In this document: one piece after another, positions 45,330 through 57,440 of the stretch
How positions within the stretch are numbered: the first letter of the stretch is position 1
How the letters are laid out: each line of letters begins with the position of its first letter
From: Gnetum montanum
Taxonomy: Eukaryota; Streptophyta; Gnetopsida; Gnetales; Gnetaceae
Length of the DNA stretch: 64,000 nt
Reading direction: 5' to 3'
Assembly (NCBI GenBank): GCA_015680685.1
Contig: MNCI01028261.1
Span: forward strand, 315,085-379,084
Notes under the pieces: generated by a model
Told to the model about the DNA's origin: nothing
Database searches by the model: none
What the model saw: only the letters and a program-made list of their open reading frames with translations
Program-made: the position numbers and the translations under genes

Positions 45330-46162
45330 TGATGAATCATGATTCATTAGATCATAATATCGCATTCGCAATATCGTGTATGCGATATCGCAGCCTAGCT
45401 CGCAATATTGTATACATGATATCATGGCTCCTGTACAGGCCTATAAATACACCTTAGGCACACAATGGAGGAGGAAGGTTTTTAGTTAGAGTTAGTTTTC
45501 ATTTTTAGTCTTTGTCAACCCTTTCTCCCAGTGCATGCCCGTAGTGTGATGATTGTAATTGTATGGCACCTTTATTCAAGTGTGACATACTTGGACATGC
45601 ACATGAATGGAAATAAAGATCGAGATTACTTCATCATTGCAATATTCAATTTGTTTAATTATTTAATTGTTATTATTATTTATTATTTTCATAGTTAATA
45701 TCTATTCACCCTAAACTCCTTAAACATAGAATGAGTACGACTTAATCACGAGCATGCAAATGTGACTACTTCATATCCTAGTAGCATACCTAGGCCATGT
45801 GCTTGGTAATCCCAGTGGTAGTCATGCACGAGGTCCAAGATGTATATGGATGGATAAGGGATGGGTGCTCATTGCACTTAGGCTAGCTTAGATTCTCTCT
45901 CCATTTTTCCTCCTAGCTTAATTAAAGTTATTTTCCATTACCTCCAGGAGTAGCACTAGGTTAGAAACCACATCATACACCACACTCTGGACTAAATCAT
46001 ACATGAAAAAGTAAATAGTAGTCCAGGTGGGAAGATAGTGAACTACAATCAACAATTAACTATCTAGATACCACAAGTAGCCCATCTATAGAGTTTGATT
46101 GGATCATGCATGAAACATTCGTATTCGTATGGTTGAGTGTAGGGGTCCCTCACCACTCATTA
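45330..46162 (+). repeat. 3' LTR of the gag-only element
   Basis: Copy of 40411-41244, ending CACTCATTA (the terminal CA has decayed to TA). Followed by GTACC at 46163. Confidence 0.92.
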
Positions 46163-46167
46163 GTACC
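46163..46167. repeat. Target site duplication GTACC (right)
   Basis: Matches 40406-40410. Confidence 0.9.
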
Positions 46168-47340
46168 TCCATGGTTTATACATCCTTGCCCTTAACTACC
46201 TTGTAAAGTGGATATTCCCATTGCTTTTTTATCCATTCTTCACATTTTAAGCATTGTATCTTAGATGAGTTTCCACCTTAATCCTTTCTTTTCTTACCTT
46301 GGTCCTTCTTGGCTTTACCCTTCTTGTCATCCTTTTCTATCTTCTTATCATGGTTGTCATTCTTATTATTAGATTTGGGGTTGGATCCCTTGTCCTCCCT
46401 CTTCAAAGCTTATTTGCTTCTATTTTCAAATCCATTGAGTTTTTCTTCTTTTACCTTGAGTGCCAAATCATAAGCCTTCAAGAGTTTTTGGCTTATATAA
46501 TGAAAACTCCTACTAATATGTCATTTTGAGACTTTTTAAAGAGATTGAAGCCTATTCATGTTCCTCCCCATTTATTGTAGCTTGATGTAATAGTTCACAA
46601 AATGTGATGTAAAATTCTTTGATGTTTTTGTTATCTTATCTTAGGAATTTCAAATTCATGATCATCTCCTACCATTGTCAAGACTGATCAAATTTTCTTC
46701 TCAACCTTTAGTTAATTAGATTTCAATCTATGATAGATTGACCATTTAATCTTTTATAATATTTGCACTCCTTTTCCCACCAAGTAGAAATCATACTTTA
46801 GTTTTTGGATTTAATAATCGGTACCCTTAATTAATTTGGCACATCTTCCAACTCAACATACTTGTTAAGTACTTCAACCAACTTGAGAAAGCATTAGTAC
46901 CTCTACACTATTAAAAGTATTTAGTATTATATACAAAAGTCTGGTAGAATTTTTGAATGCTCTAGTAAGCATTGCTTCATTCTCATCATCACACTTATCA
47001 TGAGAAGAAGCTAATGCTTGTAATGAAGGTCCTGGAACTTTGGTCTAAGAAATTGGAATTCCTCCCATTGGAATCCTTAGCTGATGGGTTCCAATAATTT
47101 CATAGATAAATTATTCTTTCTCATCATTTTCTCATCCTTCATCAATCTGATTAAATTTTCAATCACCATTCGAACATGAATGTTTATCATCTACACAAGT
47201 CTAAATATGGTTAGGACTTGCATTCTTGTCTACCTTGGAATTGATCTCATCTAATCAAGAAACCATTATTTGAAAGGTAGACTTCATGTTCTCCATATCT
47301 CTATTTAGTGATTTGAATCTATTTCTTCTTAGGTACCATC
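46168..47340 (-). pseudogene. gag of the chromovirus-like element
   Basis: The minus strand holds a decayed gag: a block STWWEKECKYYKRLNGQSI (about 46800), followed by LINxRLRRKF, then DNKNIKEFYITFCELLHQA and ASIFLKSLKM. This follows the family pattern W......R......W..F...F....L..L.Q....V.EY...F..L. Near 46260 CLKCEEW...W may be the start of a decayed zinc knuckle. A Lys/Arg-rich stretch lies at 46290-46400. The small plus-strand ORF at 46299-46529 is a shadow. The gag continues neither cleanly nor in frame across the insertion at 46163. Confidence 0.65.
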
Positions 47341-47417
47341 TAAATTTGACAAAAATATACAACCAATCTTTCAAGCATAATCAACCTATACTCTCTAATA
47401 CTAATAACGCTAGCGCA

Positions 47418-48353
47418 TGTTCACTTCTATTAATTTAACCTTCAAATTCCACTAAATCCAATTATTATGAAAGAAAATCCAAATTGTTATAAAATAAAAA
47501 ATCTATCTACCTTAAATTAATGTAAAGAAGATTATAAATTAATGGTTCCACAATCCACTCATAAACACTTAATGATATTGCAAACCATGAGGCTTTATAA
47601 CCACATAGCAGTTGTTCTTAATTCAAGGCATAACCAAATGAGATCAAACTTACACAAGTACATAAGAAACATACATAGTCCAAACACACACAAAATTGAT
47701 CATAAAGCTACATACACACTCATGCATTCTTAGCTTATACTTTCATATCACTCTTATCTTATCTCATATCATCTCATGCCTAGAACATGATTAAAGACAT
47801 ACAATATCTATTAGAAATAGAAGACAAGAATTCAAGAAACCTTTTCATATGCTTAATCTAGATTTTTCCAAATATTTCTATTTTTTATCATTTTTTTTTA
47901 TTTTTTCCTCTTTGAAATTTCCAACTTAGACATTCTCATAACTGTATGGGTTTTCTTCATCTTTTTCAAATACATCTTCCTGTAAAACTCATCATTTGGA
48001 TGAAACATCTCCTAGTAGTAGGAGACATCTCCATAAGAAGTGAGACATATCCACTAGATTTGGAACATCTTCCTTGATATGTCTTTTTAAATCTAGAATG
48101 CCTAACCTAAGATATCTATGAATAGGCTAATATGTCTCCTCATTAGTCAAGATGTCTCCTTCAAGCATGAGTTATCTCTTGTCAAAAGTTAGCTTTCAGC
48201 GAAGATGTCTTACAGACATATGTGATGTTTCCTATCTTATCTCAATTCTCAACCAAGAAATATTTTTGACCTCAATGATGTCCTTCTAGCACCCTAAACC
48301 TACAAAAACTACTATAGTAATGAAGAAAGGGAATTATAAGTGGTGTTCCTACA
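47418..48353 (-). repeat. 5' LTR of the chromovirus-like element
   Basis: Pairs with 29290-30230. On the minus strand it starts TGTAGGAACACCACTT, a typical gypsy LTR start, and ends near TGAACA. AGATGTCTCC-type boxes fill 48000-48250. No standard iMet-type primer site is readable beside it. Confidence 0.75.
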
Positions 48354-49939
48354 CCAATAATGATCCTAAATCCTAGTGAGAATGGCTCATATCTCAAATT
48401 GCAACAAATTTCTCTTTTAACTTCAAATATTCAATTCATAAATTCTAAAAATTAATGTAGTAGGAATGACATTGAACAATTTTCATATGACACTAGATTG
48501 GATAGTGGTCTAAGAGCAACCATAGAAGAGTTGAGTTGATTAAAGATAAGCTTCTCTATAGAGAGTTGGAGACAAAAAAGTGATTAAGCATGGATGTGCT
48601 CTATTCATATTTCATTACACATTTCCATGAGAAATGAATGTCTAGGACTATTAGCTCTACCAGATCACTCCTTATCATTAGATATTTAAATAAATTATTC
48701 TCTCTTATATTAAGAAAACCACAAAATTTATTAGAATTTCTTGTAACCATATTCTAATCTCTACTAATCACCTAGATCCTAGAAGTAGAAATATCAAAAA
48801 TCTTGGGAATGAAGGCATATATATTGCTATAAAAGATGGATCCATAGACATCCTTCATGGTAAATCATATGATAAATGATCATAAAAAAGAATATGAAGT
48901 TACAAACCTAGCATCCACTGTACCATAAGCCCCACACTAACACTCATGGTGGGCTCCCAACAACTTCCCCAATGTTGAAGAAAGGAAAAATTCTAAATAG
49001 AAAACTCTATTTCTTGTAAAAGAAGAAGATCAATTTTCTCATTGAAAGTTAACTTCTATAAGAAAACAACTTATCTAGATTATGCAACCTATGAACATTC
49101 ATGAAATAAGTTTCATGATTTTATTAAGCAATTTTCTCTTATTAACCCTTCTTGGTCTTCTTGCATTTGTGGATTTTCTTTCTCCTAAGCTTCTATGTTG
49201 TGATATTAGAAAAATTTATTAATGATTTCTTGCTTTCCATTTTTACTCATGTCTTTCAAAATGTAGGTCTTAGATATAGTCCCTAGGAAATGTCCAAGAT
49301 TATGCTATTGTAGATCAAGGGGATATTTGTCATGCTAGATGGATGTAATTCCATATAGTAGCCAAAATCTAACTGTGATCCCTTCAAGAAAGGACCCACT
49401 TACACCATCTTTATTACATTAGAAGGGGAAGACTTTGAAGTCCCTACTACCCTTCATGACCAAGACCAGTGTCCTACATTACAGTGAAAATTATTTTTGA
49501 CTATCACTTATGTTTAGCCATTAGGAGAGTCAAAATTTAGACTTCCAAAAATGGTGTCTTAGACTAGGGGATGACCATAGAATTGCTTCTCAATGATTCT
49601 AAAATAAATTCTAGCCCTTGGAGTTTTGCCAACTTTTCTCCTAATATGATCTTATCTCATAATTTCTAATATTAATAATGGTGGACTCTCCTTCAATGAA
49701 ATCTTTTCACTATGAGAGGGATTTATGACTTGCTCAAAAATATTTCCATCCTTTTTATTTGAATTTTTCATGAAATGATACTAGGCTAAGAATCTAGTTG
49801 GATAAGAGATTAAGATGTTGTTTCTTTCAATGCAAATCCTATAGTGTTTAGGAAGTTTTCAAACATGATATGCTTCAAAAATGAACCATGGGATATTTTA
49901 AGCTTTACTTGTTGAACAAGCTTCACATCCTCTTCCATG
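48354..49939. other. Unassigned stretch between two elements
   Basis: No domain is recognised on either strand. Protein-like composition around 49250-49800 (both strands) may be LINE or gag debris but shows no motif I can name. Confidence 0.4.
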
Positions 49940-49944
49940 CAAAC
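49940..49944. repeat. Target site duplication CAAAC (left)
   Basis: CAAAC precedes the left LTR and recurs at 59251-59255. Confidence 0.8.
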
Positions 49945-50898
49945 TAACGAGCTAGGCAAAATCTGGTATTGGATACCTTTAATATTTATCATCATTTCTT
50001 TCATTGTAGAAATTGTCACTTTGTCTATGACTAACCTGCAAGTTGTATCCTATGGAGGAATGGTTTAAATTCAAAAGATCATCTAGACATAAAAACAATT
50101 ATTAGATCTAGATTCAATTGAGAACACCACACTTATGGCTATCACCCATAACTAAAATCAACAATATTCAGCTTAACTTCTAAAATTAAGTTCAAAGATG
50201 AATACAATAAATTAAACTAAATTTAATTTAAATAAATTTATGAGGAATAAGGAAGATTACAAAGGAGATGTTGCCTAATTTTTGACCATGGTCTATTGTC
50301 TCTACAATGCAACAACTTCACAACCTTAAAACATTATTGGCTATTAATTACCATAAAGCATCAACCCTTTTCCTTCAAAATTTTATGCATAAACAAAAAT
50401 TCTACTATGGTGTGGTTCTCTTAATAGTATCCTCTCTCTTTTTCTTCAATCCTTTTTTCTATTCTCCATCCCCTCTATTACATCTAACCAAGAATTTATA
50501 AAGACCAATCTGGCACATGAGGATCCACCACTGGTGCGTAATGGCCATGGCAAGTACTACCCATGCATAACATCCATTGTAACATCCACCACCACTACCC
50601 GCATAGGTAACATTCACTATAACATCCACCACTACCACCCACACTAGTAACATTCATTATAATGTCCACTACTACCATGTGACTACCCAACAAGAAAACT
50701 TGTGCCTTTGGTTTAAGTCTTTAGTACATAAAAACTAATAATCTAATAATAATAAACTAATACTCATCACTGTAATAAACTAAAATATAATATACTAAAA
50801 CAAATTAAAATAACAAAAATAAATACTAATTAAACACTAATTAAATAATTAACAATATGTAATTAAAATTTTAAAACTACCAATTTTGGGATTTAACA
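49945..50898 (-). repeat. 3' LTR of the Athila-like element
   Basis: 954 bp, paired with 58374-59250. The outer end TAACGAGC is a decayed form of TGACAAGC and the inner end is ATTTAACA. It holds a small tandem repeat of CATCCACCACCAC-like units at 50570-50680, shared with the other LTR, followed by an AT-rich AATAAACTAA stretch. Confidence 0.88.
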
Positions 50899-50912
50899 CA
50901 ACCCCTGACTAG
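50899..50912 (-). promoter_or_regulatory. Candidate polypurine tract (minus strand)
   Basis: On the minus strand AGTCAGGGGTTG directly precedes the TGTTAAAT start of the 3' LTR. Confidence 0.55.
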
Positions 50913-53100
50913 CCTTTGGCCAATGCCTAGCCATAAAGGTGAAAATAAAATAAAAAAAACATTAATAGATGTATAAGAAAATAGAATTATTCCAAGATAT
51001 TTATATAAATATAAATATATATGGCATTCAAAATTTAACATATTGGAAACATGTAGACATTTAACAACAAAAAGATTTTAAGAAATAAATTTTTCTATTG
51101 TTTAAATGCTCAAATATTTATTTACTAATTATACCTATTCATATTTTGATGATAAATTTTTACTCATTAGAAAGATCCTACCTAGGATTAATTGAACTTA
51201 ACCTTACCTCAAAAGATCTACTTTTTTAGGTGCAAGAATGTCTTATAAACTCAAAGGTTTAAACTTTTTCTATGATTCAAGGATTTGAGATGCATTACTT
51301 ACATCTAACTCATTCCCTAACTTGATCTTGGCTCAACTTCTAAGTTGGTTATACCCTACTATCATATCCTTTATTAATTGGTTATCCCCTTCTCTTAATT
51401 AAGCTAGTATGTAACATACCTAAGTTAATTAGCAAATATAAATTATTAAAAAGAGATATGAACAGAGGATATGCCAAAAGCGAAGTTATCCTAGGTTTTA
51501 TATATTCAAACTAAGCAAAAACCAAAGGCAATGGGTGAATGAGTGTTAATATCCATCATTGGCTAGCATAGTAGGGATCTCGATACTTACAGAAGACATG
51601 ATGGAAAACGCAAAGAAAACCCATGCACAAAAGTAATAGCAAACGGTAAAAACTAGGTAAAAACAAAAGAAAAAAAAACAATAATTTGATAAGTACAAAG
51701 AAATAAAAGAAAAATAACTAAATAGCATAGTAAGAGGAATGATTAAAAATGAAGGTGCCTGTTAAGATACCAACTATGGAGGAGTCACTCCTTTGCTATC
51801 AGTGTTATACCCTAGTTCTAAGGTAGTGCCACTTTGATTTGATTGGTAATTTTTGCTTATAGAAGGGGGTTCTTATAGCATGCTTAAAGTTGTGAGCTTG
51901 GAGCATCACCCCAACTGTAAGGTTCTTATGGGAGTGGGGCTTAGTGCACGATTAAAAGTTTTTGTGGGATCATCTTTTTTCCTTTTTTGATTTTTATTTC
52001 TTGCTTTTTTCCTTTTCTGCTCTTTTTTTTTTCTTTTATTTTTTATTTTTTCTTTTTCTTTTCTCTTTTTATTTATTTTTCTTTTCGCTTTTTTCTCATA
52101 AGAAATTCAATCATGAGGTTCTTATGGGAGCCAATTTCATTTTGTAAGGGTTGCTCACATAGCTTGATATCAATAGATTTTTTTTTTTTTGTTTTGTTTT
52201 TTTGCTATCAAAGAAACTAGGTCCAATATAACACACACTTTCTACCTTAGTAACTCATCCAATCAGGTATTTAATAGAAACCAAACACTAATAAGCATTA
52301 CGTTAAACTAAGCTATTTAGCCACATTGACTTATGAAACTTGTACTTAAAGAATCTTGTTGAAAAAAAATAAATTTTACTATGTGTAAGACACTTATTAA
52401 TCTAAGGCTACCCTTAGTTGGATTTTGGGTTTAAACCTACTTATCTCAAGGTAGGAGGAGTTGTCCTTCTCCCTTGCGTTCCAAACATGATGCTACCAAA
52501 TTCTTTATAGTCCCAACTAATAATAGAATTTCCTATTTCCCTCTACATTTTTTAAGGTAAAAGTTGTAGATTGTAAATACTACTTTATAATTTATTCTAT
52601 AACATAAGAGTCTTGTCGAAAGTTATTTTTAAGAGCTACAACTTCTAATAAATTTTTGTTATGTAATTCATCAATTATGGGATAAGCCAGGTCACTTAGC
52701 TCTACAATGTGATGTGATGTTGATGATATAACTTAAGTCTTTGTCCATTGACTAAAAATGTAGTTGAGGAATCATCAATAAGTGATATGAGAATGCTTTC
52801 ATTATCATGGGGTTAGATAACTAAATAAGGGCCTTCCCACCTAGTTGTTAACTTCCATAGAAATTTATGTAATCTCATATTGTAGAGAAGAACTTTATCA
52901 TCTACAAAAAGTGTTTTTAAAAGATATTCTTATCATATAATTTCTTCATTTGTTTCTTTATATTTTTTTAGTTATCAAGAGCATGTAGTTGCATTTCTTC
53001 ATGTTTATGAAGTTGGTTGATTCGAGCTACCTGATTCATGTTTTCATCAAAGTTGAGTTGTTGGGCTAATCATAAAGATTGATATTTAAGTTCAAAAAGT
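50913..53100. other. Region between integrase and 3' LTR of the Athila-like element
   Basis: This is where an env-like ORF would lie in Athila relatives. I find no credible ORF with a signal or membrane segment on the minus strand. The Phe-rich plus-strand ORFs at 51962-52220 come from a polypyrimidine tract. The right-hand 600 bp may be the decayed integrase C terminus. Confidence 0.5.
51970..52200. repeat. Polypyrimidine tract (polypurine on the minus strand)
   Basis: T/C-only runs of tens of bases at 51970-52100 and a T-run at 52180-52205. In the element's orientation this is a long purine tract upstream of the true polypurine tract. Confidence 0.7.
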
Positions 53101-53119
53101 AATAAACATAACTTACCAA

Positions 53120-53750
53120 AAACCAATTGATAAGGTGAATACCCTAAACTTGGTTTATAGGTAATTTGATAAGCTCAAAGTGCATCTTGAAATTTTTTAG
53201 ACCAATCGTTTTCTTTAGTACATATAACTTTTATTAATATATTAAAGATAATTCTATTAGAATTCTCTACTTGGCCATTTATTTGAGAATGATATGCAGT
53301 AGCTATTTTATGTTGGATACCACAATACTTAAGGAATTTTTTCATGATTTTATTGACAAAATGGGTTCCTTGATCACTAATGATCACTCGTGGAGTTCTA
53401 AAATGTGTTAAAATGTTTTCTATAAGAAAGCTAAAACAACCTTAACATAATTTGGTGGGGTGGCTTTTGCTTCTACCCATTTGGTGACATAGTCAATATA
53501 AACCAAATTGTATTGACATCCATTAGATGGTGAAAATGATCCTAAAAAGTCTATACCCCACACATCAAATAATTCTATTATTAAAATTGGTTTTAAGGGC
53601 ATTTCATGTCTTTTTGTTATGGCTTCCATTCATTGACATTTATCACATTCTTACACATACTTATATGCATCTTTAAAAATTGAGGACTAATAAAATGCAC
53701 TTTGAAGGATTTTGATAGTGGTAAATTTTCCATCAAAGTGGCTACCCCCT
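53120..53750 (-). pseudogene. Athila-type integrase
   Basis: The segment 53629-53420 reads KRHEMPLKPIL, then ELFDVWGIDFLG and YIDYVTKWVEAKA, the core start with the first catalytic Asp. The segment 53387-53175 reads VIISDQGTHFVNK (second Asp, family ISDGGSHF) and YHSQINGQVENSNR (catalytic Glu, family YHPQT.GQ.E.SNR). The two are separated by a frame change. A Cys-type zinc region is suggested near 53640-53660. The E.FDVWGIDFMG wording is characteristic of the Athila lineage. Confidence 0.9.
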
Positions 53751-54099
53751 AAATCATCATGGCACATTTGTATAATTTCTTGTTATTCAGCCACACATCT
53801 TCTTCGATAGAGATATGAACTACTCCAAATGTACCTAAATATGGTGCGTAAGAAAGATTTCTTTTCTTCCTTAGTCTAATTAGTAGGGGTTTTTATAGTG
53901 GATAGATAGTTGGCTATATCAGCAAACCAAGGATCCATTCTTGTAGAAAAAAGTTATTTGTTAAGAAATTCATCATGAAAGACTCCTTGTGTTTGATTCT
54001 CATCAGTAGTTTCTAGCCTTGAAATATTATCTGCTACTACATTTTCCCTTCCTCTTTTATCTTAAATATCTAGGTCAAATTCTTGGAGTAATAAGCACC

Positions 54100-54420
54100 A
54101 TCTCATTATTATTGCACTTTCTATTTTTTTATAGCTAATAATTTAATGGTTGAATGATCATTATATACTCTAGTTTTATATCCTATTAAAGAATGTCTAA
54201 ATTTATTTAGAGCATATATAATAGGTAATAATTCTTTTTCTGTAGTTTTATAGTTTACTTGGGCTTGGTTTAAACTTTTGGACCCATAATAAATCACTCA
54301 TAGTTTATGATCAATGTATTTTCCTAAAACTACTCCTATGGTTATGTCACTAGGATCACACATTAGATCAAATGAATAATCTCAGTTAGGTGCATTTAAT
54401 ATAGGGGCTATGGTTACTCA
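54100..54420 (-). pseudogene. RNase H fragment of the Athila-like element
   Basis: The minus-strand translation shows AP.LNAPN, then SFDLMCDPSDITIGVVLG, matching the family P...FELMCDASD.A.GAVLGQR with the catalytic DAS changed to DPS. It continues through an INYKTTEKELLPIIYAL-like block. Stops and frame changes are present. Confidence 0.7.
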
Positions 54421-54599
54421 TTTTTAAAATTCCAAGAATTATTCTTGACAATCATTTGTCTAAACAAGAGAAACATATTTTTCTAAGAGCATGTATAATG
54501 GTTTAGCAATTTTTGAAAATTCTTTGATAAACCTTCTATAATACCCAGCATGTCTTATAAAAGATTGAAGAGTCTTTAAATTAGTTGGATCTGGAAGTG

Positions 54600-55200
54600 T
54601 ATATATGACTTATTTTCTCATCATCATCCTTATCCCATATTTAGAAATAACATGTCCTAACAATATTCCACTCGTAACCATCAAGTGACTCTTTTCTCAA
54701 CATAATTTTAAATTTTTATCAATACATCTATCTAAGACATGTTTAAGATGTTATAAAGTTTCATCATAAGTATTACCATAGATTGAAAAATCATCCATAA
54801 AAACTTCAACATAATCTTCTAACATATCAGAAAATATTGAGTTATGGCTCTTTGGAAAGTAGTTGGTGCATCACAAAGGTCAAAAGACATATGTTTATAA
54901 GTAGAAGTTCTATAGCAATATGTAAAGGTTTTTTTATGTTGCTCTTTAAGGGCAATGACTACTTGATTGTAACCACTAAATCCATCCAAAAAGAAATAAT
55001 ATTCATGTCCTTCTAATTTTCTCAAAATATGATCTATATGATAACGGAAAATGGTCTTTCTTTGTATTTTGGTTTAACCTTCTATAATCTACATAGACTC
55101 TCCATTTTCCATCCTTTTTGGTACTATAGTAATGGGGCTTATCCATTCACTATCAGCTATTGGATAAATTATTCCTTCTTTCCAAAGTTTTGAAATTTCA
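54600..55200 (-). pseudogene. Athila-type reverse transcriptase
   Basis: The segment 55025-54819 reads LEGHEYYFFLDGFSGYNQVVIA, then KKTFTYCYRTSTYKHMSFDLCDAPTTFQRA. This is the Athila RT palm (L.G..YYCFLDGYSGYNQI.IAPEDQ.KTTFTCP.GTFAYRRMPFGLCNAPATFQR) with decay. The VFMDDFS active-site block follows just downstream on the minus strand (about 54800) and is still readable. Stops and frameshifts interrupt both ends. Confidence 0.9.
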
Positions 55201-55699
55201 TCCTTAACAATTTGTTTTAAGGCTAGATTAATTCATCTTGGGGAAATTCTTACTAGTTTTACATTGTCCTCTAGATAGATATGATGTTGGAAAATGTTGG
55301 GTGAGATTTCTTGGTGAAGGTCCTCTTAACTTGATGCAAGTGCCTTAGATTTTCTAATAATTTTCTTTTTTGCTCATTAGTAAGTTGAAAATTTATTATT
55401 ACTGGTTTATTATTATCTAGGAAAACATATTTAAATGTACTAGGTAGTTCTCTAAGATCCAAGGAATTTTTATTTGCTGGTTGAATTATTTCTCCATCAT
55501 TTTCTTAATCCAAATTTAAAATCTAATCAAGGAGATCTTGTTGTTCTTTAGTTGAGAAATCTAAAGGTCCTTCCTCAAAATTATTCAACACTAAGGTTTC
55601 CCTATCTTGTGCCATTGCTGAAGTGGATAAAGTGTAAAGCATTCTTGATTCCTTCAAGTCTACATTTAAATGATCTTATTTTACCTTATCATATATATA

Positions 55700-56100
55700 T
55701 TTAGTGTAAAAGTAAGATTGGCAAAATAAAGTTGAAGTTATTCAAATCTACAATTCATTACCACATTAGTTGTTGCTAACTAAGGTCTACCTAATATAAT
55801 AGGAAAAAAATTAATATATTTTACTTCCAAAATAACAAAGTTAATTGGGTATTTTCCTTTTTCTACCTTAATTATCAAGTCTTTTACTATTCCTATCGAT
55901 TATACATTTGAACCATCAGCTAATGATATTATCATGTTTACTCCTTTGATATCTTGTGTATCAAGTGACCTAGCCATTTCAAGATGCATGATATTAATGT
56001 TGGCTTCTAAATCCAATAGGACATTTTTAATTACTTGGCCATTTATTTTGATTGGGATGGTAGGGACTCCAAGATCATGGTATTTTAAAATCTCACGATT
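55700..56100 (-). pseudogene. Athila-type protease
   Basis: On the minus strand: IPIKINGQVIKNVLLDLEANINIMH (family LLDLGASVNLMP, Gly to Glu in the active-site block), then an ADGS segment (family LADRS), then INFFPIILGRP.LATTN (family PIILGRPFLAT). The order and spacing fit an Athila protease. It is interrupted by a few stops. Confidence 0.8.
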
Positions 56101-56389
56101 TTATATAAGTTGAGAAATATTTTCAACCAAATAAACCTATTTAGGAATTCTTTCCTTTCTTCTCCTAGTGCATAATTCCCTTAAGTATTTTTCATAAAGA
56201 GGTTTGTCTTTTACTACTTGTTCTAAAGGGATATGAAAATACAATTCACTAAACATTTTATCAAGATGGGCTTTAGTTGTAAAATCCTCTTGTAATTGTT
56301 TAGGGAAAGGAGGTAAAACTAGTTTACTAGAGAGTAATGGTTGTTCTTTTTCCCTAGTTGGTTGATCTTCCTCATTTACTATTTATGCC

Positions 56390-57440
56390 TAAATTTCTTC
56401 TTGTGTCCCCACCTCATAAAATCTCATCTTCTGTTTTTTCCACTCCTTGTAGTGATGGAATGTAATTGCCCTTTACTCTTTCTTTGAGATGTAGGATTTG
56501 GTTCCAATGGGAATGGTAATTCATTTTTCATTAAGTCCTGAAATCTCCTTCTAGTCTCACTCATGAATTGTCTAATTTCTTCTATGAACGAAGTAAGGGT
56601 TTGGGTGAGTTTATCCAAGTGTTCATTAGTTGCGTTCTTAAATAGCCTAAAGGTATTTTGAGGATATTATTGTTGGTAAAATGGTTGTTGAGGAAAGTTC
56701 ATTGTTGGTTGCCTCTTAAATTGTTGAAAAGCCTTTATTGACTCATGCATTTTCTCTTGACAATAGAACATGGCTAGGTAGCCTATTTGGTCATGTTAGG
56801 GAATACCACAAATGTTGCATATTTCTCCTTGAATTCCATGAGCTTGTTTTTTAATTAATCGTGTCAACTCATCCACATTACTATTTAACTATTATGTTTG
56901 TTGAGTCATGCCTTGCATAATATTTGGTTTTGGCCAACATTTATTTTGATCTACTAACAAATCTATGATTTTCCAACCATCTTTTAGGGTCACATTTAAA
57001 ATGTTTCCTCCACATGCAAAGTTAACATTTTGCCTACAACAAGGTAATAAGCCTTCTACAAAGATTTGAATTAATTGATGGCCTAGGAATCCATGGTTTG
57101 GATTTTTAAAGGATAATCCTTTAAGTCTATCAAAGTTACTCTCATAGTCTTCATTCTCATCTTGCATAAAACTCATTAATTACTTCCTTAATGAATACAA
57201 CCTACCATTAGAAAGAAATATTTGTAGAAAAGCATTCTTAAACTCATCTCATGAACTAATTTTTGTTCTAAGGGTTTGTAGCCAAAAATTAGCTTTATCC
57301 TTTAAGGTTGATTTAAAGGCAATTATCTTAGTTCTATCCCCACTCTGAGGTGCTAACATGGCTAATGTTGTTTCAAATTCTCTTATGTGGATAATTGAAT
57401 CCTCATCATTTGTTCCTTTAAAGATAATTAATAAATAAAT
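56390..57440 (-). pseudogene. Athila-type gag
   Basis: On the minus strand: KIIAFKSTLKDKANFWLQTL (about 57325) and a SFMQDENEDYESNFDRLKGL segment. Then come the Athila block NHGFLGHQLIQIFVEGL (family HHGIP.WLQ.QTFYNGL) and a CGGNILN segment (family AGGSL). A zinc-knuckle-like CNICGIP.H block follows near 56815. The 56618-56424 segment is a Lys/Arg/Gln-rich linker ending ITTRSGK, the start of the linker to protease in this lineage. About four stops interrupt. Confidence 0.85.

Larger units (their letters stand above)
40411..46162 (+). mobile_element. Gag-only (non-autonomous) LTR retrotransposon, 5.75 kb
   Basis: LTRs 40411-41244 and 45330-46162 (834 and 833 bp) start TGATGAATCATGATTCATT and are bracketed by GTACC. 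A primer site, a gag, a second small ORF and a polypurine tract lie between them. The 4.1-kb interior has no recognisable protease, RT, RNase H or integrase, so the element must have depended on another element's enzymes. The tRNA-Asp-like primer site matches Athila/Tat-type elements. LTR divergence is about 10% by eye, mostly transitions. It sits inside the older minus-strand chromovirus-like element. Confidence 0.9.
29290..48353 (-). mobile_element. Old chromovirus-like Ty3/gypsy element, minus strand, with nested insertions
   Basis: The LTRs are 29290-30230 (3' end of the element) and 47418-48353 (5' end). Read on the minus strand, gag lies at 46.2-47.3 kb, protease at 33.2-33.47 kb, RT at 32.3-32.96 kb, RNase H at 31.7-32.1 kb and integrase at 31.0-31.65 kb, the normal Ty3/gypsy order. 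The 13 kb between the gag and protease pieces holds at least one complete younger element (40411-46162) and a related gag fragment. The LTRs differ by more than 20% by eye and every domain has stops and frameshifts, so this is the oldest delimited element in the window. I could not match a target duplication. Confidence 0.75.

Noticed and set aside
40411-46162. Interpreting the element as a terminal-repeat retrotransposon in miniature (TRIM) or a LARD
   Set aside because: LTRs are too long for a TRIM, and the interior encodes a recognisable gag, so gag-only is the better description.
51962-52220. Phe-rich ORFs resembling membrane segments
   Set aside because: Translation of a polypyrimidine tract, in the wrong orientation for the surrounding element.
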